Shown here: positions 1 to 6,292 of the stretch, piece by piece
How positions within the stretch are numbered: the first letter of the stretch is position 1
Layout: each line of letters opens with the position of its first letter
Assembly (NCBI GenBank): GCA_001779055.1
Contig: MFJA01000079.1
Location: forward strand, 1 to 8,373
DNA length: 8,373 nt
Direction of reading: 5' to 3'
From: Candidatus Gottesmanbacteria bacterium RBG_16_37_8
Lineage (GTDB): Bacteria; Patescibacteriota; Microgenomatia; 2-02-FULL-39-11
The notes under the pieces: generated by a model
What the model was told of the DNA's origin: nothing
Databases searched by the model: none
What the model saw: only the letters and a program-made list of their open reading frames with translations
Position numbers and translations under genes: made by a program

Positions 1-1166
1 TAACCCAAAGATGAATCTATATCTGCCAGTGCTTTTTTAAGATAGGCTTCTGTTTCTGGCGCCTTCGTTTTATCATATAATTGCGATAAACCAACCCGGA
101 GTAATGCCTCTGCTTCTTTTGTCTGTAAACCCCTGATAAACGCACCGTATTCTTCGCCTTTAAGATATATATCGGCTAAAGTACGAGACAAACTATAAGA
201 TTTAACAGCTGTTAAAAAATAATTAAGATTATCACCACTTCCTATCCTGCCCCTCAAAAGAGAAAATGTACCATAATTGGCTGCGTGGTAACAGTCACGG
301 GGAGAACGCTCTCTTCCATTTGCAACCTCTGTCAGATAAGATCCAAATCTTGTTATACCTCGTTCAAGAACATCGAAGGGCACTTCGTTGTGAGTCACTT
401 CACTTATAGTTAAACCGTTGTCCTCAATAGTAATACCCCAGTCTGTTAGCTTTGCAATCTCTTGACCATGATTCAATATTCGCCCTATTTGTGATAGTTG
501 TAACGATTCCTCTCCATATAAACTATGAAGTTCGTGTATTTCGCTTGGTGGACTTGTTGGATGCCCTTCTGATGTAATCTGTTGATTAATAGCATCTATT
601 ACTGCTGTAGGTTCTGTTGAGTCATAAATAGGTGGTATATCTGGCATCCACATAACTTGTGGTATTAAAAAGTCATCTCTGAATACTCGTATAGCTTCAG
701 CAACGATATTATCTAAACCGCGGTTAAAAAAATAATCATGCAAATTATCATCATCCGGAGTGGTACGAAAATAATCTTCTAATTTCTTAAGAGTTAATTT
801 ATCAATAGAGGGTGTATTTGGATACATTTGAGATTCTGTGGCAATTTTATGCCTTTCAATCCTTAGTAATCTATCCAAAATATCCCGTGACTTGGATCCC
901 CATCGTCCTTTATAAATTAAATCAGCATCTAATCTCACTACTTCCTCAAGAGTAATAGATAAATCTTCGAGCGGTTGATAAGTATCTTTTAGCTTTTGGG
1001 CATCTCGCCTACTTTGACATCTTGCATTAATATTATATTTGTTAATGTCTGGACGAATTGTTGGAGTAGCGTTAATCCCTATATTCTTTTCAATATCATT
1101 TAATACTCCATTTATATACTCTTGTTTTTGAGTTCCAAGCTGGGATTCAACAGTTTCTAGAACCAT
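1..1166 (-). CDS. Unrecognised soluble protein, C-terminus cut by window edge
   Basis: An uninterrupted minus-strand frame runs from an ATG at 1166 to the left edge. It gives 388 residues plus two bases (TA) of a further codon, which could be Tyr or a stop, so the true end is unknown. The start is firm: an in-frame TAA lies only two codons upstream (1172-1170). I do not recognise the family. The protein is hydrophilic and looks mostly helical, with no signal peptide and no membrane segment. Visible landmarks are a charged N-terminal half rich in Asp, Glu, Arg and Lys, a proline-rich stretch at about residues 169-210 (IPQVMWMPDIPPIYD, then HPTSPPSEIHELH), and a C-terminal part (about 290-385) of short amphipathic helices resembling helical-repeat folds. 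No catalytic motif stands out. It lies 91 bases downstream of secA with its own promoter-like -10, so a link to secretion is not implied. Coding status is well supported by length; function is unknown. Confidence 0.8.
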   Translation of the reverse strand, partial: MVLETVESQLGTQKQEYINGVLNDIEKNIGINATPTIRPDINKYNINARCQSRRDAQKLKDTYQPLEDLSITLEEVVRLDADLIYKGRWGSKSRDILDRLLRIERHKIATESQMYPNTPSIDKLTLKKLEDYFRTTPDDDNLHDYFFNRGLDNIVAEAIRVFRDDFLIPQVMWMPDIPPIYDSTEPTAVIDAINQQITSEGHPTSPPSEIHELHSLYGEESLQLSQIGRILNHGQEIAKLTDWGITIEDNGLTISEVTHNEVPFDVLERGITRFGSYLTEVANGRERSPRDCYHAANYGTFSLLRGRIGSGDNLNYFLTAVKSYSLSRTLADIYLKGEEYGAFIRGLQTKEAEALLRVGLSQLYDKTKAPETEAYLKKALADIDSSLG

Positions 1167-1177
1167 ATTTTATTCTT

Positions 1178-1207
1178 ATTATATAACGGAGGAATAAGTA
1201 TGAGTAA
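1178..1207 (-). promoter_or_regulatory. Candidate promoter of the unrecognised left-edge gene
   Basis: On the minus strand a perfect TATAAT lies at 1183-1178, with a weak -35-like TTACTC at 1207-1202 and an 18-base spacer. The expected transcript start, about seven bases beyond the -10, falls only a few bases before the ATG at 1166, so the mRNA would be nearly leaderless. No Shine-Dalgarno sequence precedes the ATG. In an AT-rich spacer a chance TATAAT is possible. Confidence 0.4.
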
Positions 1208-1257
1208 TTTCCAGATAACGCCAATTAGCATTCACTAATCTGCATTTAAGAATTGAA

Positions 1258-3960
1258 TTACAATGGTATTTCCGGATAGTGGCATTTTTTATACTTCTTA
1301 CCACTTCCACAGGGACAGGGGTCGTTGCGGCCAAGCTTTTTTTTGGCGGCAACATCAGGTGAAGGTGTAGTTACTGTTTCCTGTTTTTTTCTTTCAGTCT
1401 GGGCTTCGCTTGAAATTTTAGTCTGCTGCTGCCTATTAACTGCCTGAACCTGATCAGGCGATAGCTGAACCTGGACTTTAAAGATGCGGTGGGCAATATC
1501 GTGATCAATTGAGGACACCAGCCTCTCAAACATGGAAAAAGCCTCATTCTTATATTCGACTAAAGGATCCAATTGCCCGTAGCCCCGAAGACCTATGCCT
1601 TCCCTTAAATCATCTATGGCATCCAGATGATCCATCCATAAATTATCTACAACCGACAGGCAAACCCATCTTTCTACCTGACGGATGACAGGATCAGTTA
1701 ACTGTTTTTCCCTGGCTTGATAGGTATCAGTTATGATTTTCATTAAAAATTCCGTCAGTTTTTCCGGAGTCTTGTTTTGGGATAAATGTTGCTGGATTTC
1801 CTTTTGGGAATTGGGATCAAACGGAATGATGTCTATAAATTCCGCAACAATTTTAGCTAACTCACTATCTGAAAAACCTTCGGCGGCATAGGTATTAACT
1901 GTATTTTCGATTTGGGCAGTGATTTTATCGACAATCATTTCTTTTAGATTGACTCCTTCGACTACCTGACGGCGCAGTCCATAGATTATTTCCCTTTGCT
2001 TATTTAAGACATCATCATATTCAACTAAATGCTTGCGGGAATCGAAATGAAAGCCTTCTACTTTTACCTGAGCCTGTTCTATAGCTTTGGTTACCATGCC
2101 ATGTTCCAGAGGAACATCTTCAGGAAGTTTAAAGACCGTCATTAACTTGGCCACCTGATCACCGCCGAAAAGCCTCATGATGTCGTCATCCAAAGCTACA
2201 TAAAAACGGCTGGTCCCAGGATCGCCCTGACGGCCGCTACGGCCTCTTAACTGATTGTCAATTCTCCTGGATTCATGCCTTTCCGTTCCCAAAACAAAAA
2301 GACCATCTCTAGCAATGACTTCTTCATGGCTTTTTTTCCATTCAGTTTTTAATTTTTCAAAATCCTTTTTGGTACTACTTTCCTCCATGATATATTTATT
2401 GGGCGGAGCACCGCCTAAAATGATATCGACTCCGCGGCCTGCCATATTGGTGGCAACAGTGACCGAACTTTTTTTACCGGCTTGGGAGATGATAGCAGCT
2501 TCCTGTTCGTGATTTTTGGCATTTAAAAGCTCATGGGGAATGCCTTTTCTTTGAAGAAGAGAAGATAAAAATTCATTTTTTTCTATAGAAGTGGTTCCAA
2601 CCAGTACCGGCTGGCCTTTTTTGTGAAGCTCTCCTATCTCTTCGGCTACCGCATTAAATTTACCCCTGTTGGTTTTATAAACCAAATCAGGCAAATCCTT
2701 TCTAATCATAGGCTGATTAGTAGGAATTATAACTACATCGAGATTGTATATTTTATGAAGCTCCTCGGCCTCTGTTGCGGCTGTACCGGTCATGCCGGCT
2801 AGCTTCTGGTACATACGGAAATAGTTCTGCAGAGAGACCGTGGCCAGGGTTTTGGACTCCTGTTGGATAGAAACACCTTCTTTGGCTTCGATAGCCTGAT
2901 GAAGACCTTCTGAATATCGGCGTCCCTGAAGCAATCTTCCGGTAAATTCATCGACAATGACAACTTGATCGTCTTTGACCACATACTCCTTATCTTTACG
3001 AAAAAGAGTTCTGGCTTTAAGAGCTGCTTCCAGGTGATGGACTGTAGCAAATTCCTTTTCATAAAGATTGTCCACCCCCATCATTTTTTCTATTTTGCCA
3101 ATACCGGCTTCGGTTAAATGGGCTGTATGGAGTTTTTCGTCAATAACAAAATCAGTTTCGGGAGAGAGTTTTTCGACAATTTTGGCATATTCGTAATATT
3201 TTTTGGTCGGTTCAGTATCGGGAGCTGAAATAATATGGGGTGTTCTGGCTTCATCAATTAATACCGAGTCTACCTCATCAACTATGGCGTAGTGAAAACC
3301 ACGCTGAACCATTTGGGAAACATCTGAAACCATGTTATCCCTTAAGTAATCGAAGCCAAACTCACTGTTAATGCCATAAGTAACATCAGCCAAATAAGCT
3401 TGCCTCCTGCCTATCGGACGCAAATTCCTTAAACGCCAGTCAAAGGCACTTTTATCAACATATTCGGGATCATAAATATATGACTGGTCATGGATAATGG
3501 CGGAAACTGTTAAACCCAAAAGGTGAAATATTGGCCCCATCCAACCGCAGTCACGCCGAGCCAGGTAATCATTGACGGTGACCAGATGAGTACCTTTGTC
3601 TGTTAAAGCATTAAGGAAAAGAGCAGGAATAGCTGAAAGGGTCTTTCCTTCACCGGTTTTCTGTTCGGCAACAGCTCCGCGGTGGAGAGTTAAGGCGGCC
3701 ATCATTTGGACATCAAAATGTTTTTCTCCAATTGTCCGGCGGGCGGCATCACGAACCAGGGCAAATCCATAAGGCAGAAGGTCATCCAGAGTTTCTCCAC
3801 CCGAGAGACGGCTTTTTAATTTGGCAGATTCTTCCTTAAATTGGCTGTCTTTAAGTTTGGCGACTTTTTCTTCTTCTTTATTTATTTCTCTAACAAAAGT
3901 ACTTAATCTATTGAGCTCTTTTTGATTTTGGTCAAAATATTTGCTTAGAAATTTCAACAT
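1258..3960 (-). CDS. secA: SecA, preprotein translocase motor ATPase
   Basis: SecA is the cytoplasmic ATPase that binds the SecYEG channel and drives unfolded preproteins across the inner membrane. The 900-residue product has the normal family length and domain order. It shows Walker A GEGKT at 103-107, the SecA signature and DEVD Walker B at about 225-240, and the preprotein-binding region in the following section. MTGTA lies at 390-394, and the second motor half has NMAGRGVDI at 505-513 and the RIDNQLRGRSGRQGDPG arginine-finger region at 566-582. The helical scaffold/wing region includes WMDHLDAIDDLREGIGLRGYGQ at about 775-796. A Gln/Lys-rich linker (about 835-875) leads to a C-terminal SEC-C zinc motif with Cys882, Cys884, Cys893 and His894, which in other SecA proteins binds Zn and contacts SecB or ribosomes. 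It follows the spermidine-synthase-like gene after 34 bases, so co-transcription is likely. There is no good Shine-Dalgarno; the ATG at 3960 matches the usual SecA N-terminus. All motor motifs are intact. Confidence 0.98.
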   Translation of the reverse strand: MLKFLSKYFDQNQKELNRLSTFVREINKEEEKVAKLKDSQFKEESAKLKSRLSGGETLDDLLPYGFALVRDAARRTIGEKHFDVQMMAALTLHRGAVAEQKTGEGKTLSAIPALFLNALTDKGTHLVTVNDYLARRDCGWMGPIFHLLGLTVSAIIHDQSYIYDPEYVDKSAFDWRLRNLRPIGRRQAYLADVTYGINSEFGFDYLRDNMVSDVSQMVQRGFHYAIVDEVDSVLIDEARTPHIISAPDTEPTKKYYEYAKIVEKLSPETDFVIDEKLHTAHLTEAGIGKIEKMMGVDNLYEKEFATVHHLEAALKARTLFRKDKEYVVKDDQVVIVDEFTGRLLQGRRYSEGLHQAIEAKEGVSIQQESKTLATVSLQNYFRMYQKLAGMTGTAATEAEELHKIYNLDVVIIPTNQPMIRKDLPDLVYKTNRGKFNAVAEEIGELHKKGQPVLVGTTSIEKNEFLSSLLQRKGIPHELLNAKNHEQEAAIISQAGKKSSVTVATNMAGRGVDIILGGAPPNKYIMEESSTKKDFEKLKTEWKKSHEEVIARDGLFVLGTERHESRRIDNQLRGRSGRQGDPGTSRFYVALDDDIMRLFGGDQVAKLMTVFKLPEDVPLEHGMVTKAIEQAQVKVEGFHFDSRKHLVEYDDVLNKQREIIYGLRRQVVEGVNLKEMIVDKITAQIENTVNTYAAEGFSDSELAKIVAEFIDIIPFDPNSQKEIQQHLSQNKTPEKLTEFLMKIITDTYQAREKQLTDPVIRQVERWVCLSVVDNLWMDHLDAIDDLREGIGLRGYGQLDPLVEYKNEAFSMFERLVSSIDHDIAHRIFKVQVQLSPDQVQAVNRQQQTKISSEAQTERKKQETVTTPSPDVAAKKKLGRNDPCPCGSGKKYKKCHYPEIPL

Positions 3961-3969
3961 AGATCATCT

Positions 3970-3978
3970 ATTTTACCA
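3970..3978 (-). promoter_or_regulatory. Possible extended -10 just before secA
   Basis: The minus strand reads TGGTAAAAT at 3978-3970, matching an extended -10 (TGnTATAAT) with one mismatch. It lies in the 34-base gap between the upstream gene and secA. No convincing -35 exists at the expected distance. If used, transcription would start within a few bases of the secA ATG and give a nearly leaderless message. It could equally be chance in AT-rich DNA, with secA read from the upstream gene's promoter. Confidence 0.25.
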
Positions 3979-3994
3979 TTATTTTGGAGGGAAT

Positions 3995-4672
3995 TCAGGG
4001 ACGGACAGCAAGATGCAGAATACGGCTGAAGCGGTATTTGATAATAATCCCTGAGACGGGAAAAACCTGCCTGCAAATTTTATAAAATTCAGCAAATTCT
4101 TCTCTTTTTTCCTGATCATAATGGCTGTTATATAAAGCTAATCCATGACTTGTTAAACTTTTTTTAAGGCTTAATAAAAACGGCCGGCGGCGAAAATTTT
4201 GAGGATTAAACCGGCCGATAAAAAGATCGACGATAATAAAATCAAACTTTTTTTTATTTTTCTTTAAAAAAACTGCGGCGTCGTTTTTAATAATTGAAAG
4301 ATTGGCGGATCTTTCCAGGTTAAAATATTTTTTGGCCACCTCGATCATAACGGGATCGATCTCAACAGCAGTGATTTTGATTCGGGGATACTTTTTACTT
4401 ATCAGCCGGACAACATCACCCCCGCCAAGACCCAGTAATAAAGCTGATGGACGCTGGCCGCCCGCCTTCGCCGAGGCTTCGGCGGGTAAATTGGTCTTTG
4501 GCAACTTATTGAGGGCTTTTTTCCACATACCTGTGATGGTTCCACCTGTTTGTTCTGCCCCATCAACATAAACTATTTTTCCCATTAGATTTTTAACAAT
4601 TTTTATTTGTTTATTAATTTTTGATTTATAAGAATCTGAATATCGGGAGGAAAATTGTGAAAAAAAATTCAT
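3995..4672 (-). CDS. Spermidine-synthase-fold protein (SAM-binding Rossmann), function uncertain
   Basis: A 225-residue protein of the spermidine synthase/class I methyltransferase fold. It has the short N-terminal strand region typical of the family (VYVDGAEQTGG at about 34-44, then a TGMWKKAL helix). The Rossmann core follows: glycine-rich LLLGLGGGDVV at 78-88, acidic VEIDP at 103-107 for the ribose hydroxyls, a KNDA motif at 129-132, and strand IIVDLFIG at 146-153. True aminopropyltransferases carry a D-S/A-x-D-P type loop at this last position; here it reads VDLFIGRFNP, so polyamine synthesis is doubtful and another SAM or decarboxylated-SAM reaction is as likely. Residues 63-71 (PAEASAKAG) are encoded by a GC-rich palindrome that looks inserted in the linker just before the first Rossmann strand, a place likely to tolerate extra residues. 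The gene ends with TGA 34 bases before secA and probably shares its transcript. There is no membrane segment and no Shine-Dalgarno; the ATG at 4672 gives a family-like N-terminus. Confidence 0.85.
   Translation of the reverse strand: MNFFSQFSSRYSDSYKSKINKQIKIVKNLMGKIVYVDGAEQTGGTITGMWKKALNKLPKTNLPAEASAKAGGQRPSALLLGLGGGDVVRLISKKYPRIKITAVEIDPVMIEVAKKYFNLERSANLSIIKNDAAVFLKKNKKKFDFIIVDLFIGRFNPQNFRRRPFLLSLKKSLTSHGLALYNSHYDQEKREEFAEFYKICRQVFPVSGIIIKYRFSRILHLAVRP
4461..4486. repeat. GC-rich palindromic element inside a coding region
   Basis: A 26-base GC-rich block sits in AT-rich surroundings. The outer arms are CCCGCC (4461-4466) and GGCGGG (4481-4486). An alternative inner hairpin has a perfect six-base stem, CGCCGA (4469-4474) with TCGGCG (4479-4484), and a four-base loop. 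It keeps the frame of the spermidine-synthase-like gene and encodes PAEASAKAG. Because of its symmetry the opposite strand also reads a similar peptide (FAEASAG). This resembles in style the in-frame palindromic repeats known from Rickettsia (RPE) and short GC-rich repeats I associate with Candidate Phyla Radiation genomes. Only one copy is in this window, so its repeat status is inferred. Confidence 0.55.
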
Positions 4673-4686
4673 TTTTTCAAAAAATT

Positions 4687-4692
4687 ATTTTA
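4687..4692 (-). promoter_or_regulatory. Possible -10 of the spermidine-synthase-like/secA operon
   Basis: The minus strand reads TAAAAT at 4692-4687 within TTGTAAAATAAT, 14 bases before the ATG at 4672. This is the only transcription entry point visible ahead of the two-gene minus-strand unit. No clear -35 is present at 16-18 bases, so the call rests on a five-of-six -10 match and position alone. Confidence 0.25.
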
Positions 4693-4731
4693 CAATAAAT
4701 GCCGGTCTAACGCTCCAATTAAAAAGAAAAC

Positions 4732-4762
4732 TTGACAAGCACAGTAAAAATAATGTTATGTT
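4732..4762 (+). promoter_or_regulatory. Candidate promoter for the plus-strand PP-loop gene
   Basis: A perfect -35 TTGACA lies at 4732-4737. After a long 19-base spacer there is an extended -10-like TGTTATGTT (TG at 4754-4755, hexamer TATGTT at 4757-4762, four of six matches). It lies in the divergent intergenic region and points toward the ATG at 4826, giving a leader of about 57 bases. The long spacer and imperfect -10 are weaknesses; the TG extension partly compensates. Confidence 0.4.
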
Positions 4763-4787
4763 TAAATACAGATTAATTATGACTTAT

Positions 4788-4793
4788 TATAAT
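4788..4793 (+). promoter_or_regulatory. Second candidate -10 (TATAAT) for the plus-strand PP-loop gene
   Basis: A perfect TATAAT at 4788-4793 is 32 bases before the ATG at 4826. No recognisable -35 lies 16-18 bases upstream. It could be an alternative or tandem start site to the TTGACA promoter 50 bases upstream, or chance in an AT-rich spacer. No Shine-Dalgarno precedes the ATG. Confidence 0.35.
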
Positions 4794-4825
4794 AGTAAGA
4801 AATACCTAAATTCTACAGACATAAC

Positions 4826-6292
4826 ATGACAAATCCCGCCCGGGTATCTTTAATTTCCGCAATTACCGATTTTCCACAACTTCAAAAAATTTCCGAACCG
4901 GAAGATAAACTGCCGAGAATAAAGGTTAACGGTGTGGCTAAAATCTCCGCCCAGGTGAAAGACTTCGGCCTGCAGGTGGCAGTTAACAACAGAATTTTCC
5001 GATTAAGGTATCCTTCAACCATCTGGAACCGCTTCCCCAAAACTCACCGTAAAATACTGAGCCAAAATATTGCCTTTTCCATGACCTATCATCTGCCTTA
5101 TCTTTATACCTCGCTTAAAAAGATGCAGTATAATCTGCCGGTTCCTTTATCTGAAGCATTTTTTTACAAAGGCTTTTCCCAGGCTTTACCCTCAACTGCC
5201 GTAATGCAGGATGACGAAAAAGCCAGAATGACGTCAAATTTATTAAGAAGGCTTTATGACGTGGAATATGTTTATTCCAATAAAAAAACGGATATTCCTC
5301 CTTATAACCGGACAAGCTTTGAAGATTGCGCGGTTATGCCTTTTACCTTCGGCAAAGATTCACTTTTGACTTTTGCCATTGCCAGGGACATGGGACTGAC
5401 GATATATCCCATTTTTATTGCTGAACCTTATTCACCATATGAAGAAGTAATAAAGAAAATTTTAGCTGAACCGTTTAAAAAAGAATTCAGAACGCAAATA
5501 TCGTTTTTAAGAAACCGTCTGGGCATCCTCAGGGAGCCGGATGACGGGTGGTTCGGATGGGAAATGCAATTAACCCAATATTCACTGATGCTTCTGCCTT
5601 ATGTCTATGCCAGACGCGCCGGTTATATACTTTTTTCCAATGAACAGAGCTGTAATGATACTGTAGTTGATGAGGATGGATTTAAATATAATCCGGTTTT
5701 TGAACAGTCGCATTCCTGGCTTCTGCAGAATTCCCTGATGACTTCAATTATCGGAGGCAATTCCCTGTCTATCGGTTCAATCCTGGAACCAATTCATGAA
5801 ATTGCCATTGAAAGAATACTTCACAAAAGATATCCGTCAATTGCCAAATATCAAAGTTCCTGTGATCTGCCGCATAAGCCGGAGAGTCAAAGAAGATGGT
5901 GTGAATCGTGCTCGAAATGCGCCAGAATGTATATTTTTATGCTGGCCAACGGAATCAATCCCAATACGGTAGGATTTAAGAGAAACCTGCTGCGGGATAA
6001 ATATCATTGCCTTTATACCATCTTTAATTCCAACAAGGTGAAGGACTTCGGCTATGATCAGAGCCAGGCAGGCAAGGATGAACAGATACTGGCATTTCTT
6101 ATGGCTTACCGCAATAACCACAAAGGACCGGTGATGAAGAGTTTTGCCAGAAAATATCTGTCATATGCCCGGAAAAATGAAAAGAGACTAAGGCTGAAAT
6201 ATTTCGGCATTCACTCAACCAAGACAATACCGCAGGAGCTGAAGACCAGAGTAGTTAATATCTACCGCCACGAGTTGCGAAAAATGGTCTAA
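4826..6292 (+). CDS. PP-loop ATP pyrophosphatase-like protein with Cys4 site (MurL/QueC-like), paralogue A
   Basis: This 488-residue protein is clearly homologous to the convergent gene that follows. The N-terminal part (about 45-120) is a beta-rich region ending in conserved YPSTIW and PSTAV blocks. The core has PFTFGKDSLLT at 172-182, a variant of the PP-loop SGGxDS that binds ATP pyrophosphate in adenylating enzymes. An FIAEPYSPYE strand end lies at about 197-206 and NEQSCND at 272-278, followed by a G..YNP.FEQSHSWL block. LEPIHEIAIERIL lies at about 320-332. Cys346, then W-C-x2-C-x2-C at Cys359, Cys362 and Cys365, probably bind Zn as in QueC. Known PP-loop enzymes release AMP and PPi while activating a carboxylate or carbonyl. 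The NE...N..S and SC...WCxxCxxC order matches what I recall of MurL, the UDP-MurNAc-L-Ala-L-Glu epimerase, but the substrate is not established and GGGKDS is replaced by FTFGKDS. It has about 29 more N-terminal residues than its paralogue. No signal peptide or membrane segment is seen. Confidence 0.85.
   Translation: MTNPARVSLISAITDFPQLQKISEPEDKLPRIKVNGVAKISAQVKDFGLQVAVNNRIFRLRYPSTIWNRFPKTHRKILSQNIAFSMTYHLPYLYTSLKKMQYNLPVPLSEAFFYKGFSQALPSTAVMQDDEKARMTSNLLRRLYDVEYVYSNKKTDIPPYNRTSFEDCAVMPFTFGKDSLLTFAIARDMGLTIYPIFIAEPYSPYEEVIKKILAEPFKKEFRTQISFLRNRLGILREPDDGWFGWEMQLTQYSLMLLPYVYARRAGYILFSNEQSCNDTVVDEDGFKYNPVFEQSHSWLLQNSLMTSIIGGNSLSIGSILEPIHEIAIERILHKRYPSIAKYQSSCDLPHKPESQRRWCESCSKCARMYIFMLANGINPNTVGFKRNLLRDKYHCLYTIFNSNKVKDFGYDQSQAGKDEQILAFLMAYRNNHKGPVMKSFARKYLSYARKNEKRLRLKYFGIHSTKTIPQELKTRVVNIYRHELRKMV

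Noticed and set aside
1224..1239. Small inverted repeat (ATTAG, six-base loop, CTAAT) between secA and the left-edge gene, as a secA terminator
   Set aside because: The stem has only five mostly AT pairs and no following T-run on the minus strand, so it does not make a credible intrinsic terminator.
2255..2512. Open plus-strand frame of 85 codons, and similar short frames at 2799-3062, 4302-4571, 5115-5315, 5837-6121, 6620-6832 and 6839-7063
   Set aside because: Each lies wholly inside a well-supported gene in another frame, has no recognisable domain or start signal, and is best read as a shadow of that gene.
4673..4825. Riboswitch or small RNA in the divergent intergenic region
   Set aside because: The 153 bases are AT-rich with no strong nested hairpins, no terminator-like stem with a T-run, and no riboswitch motif I recognise.
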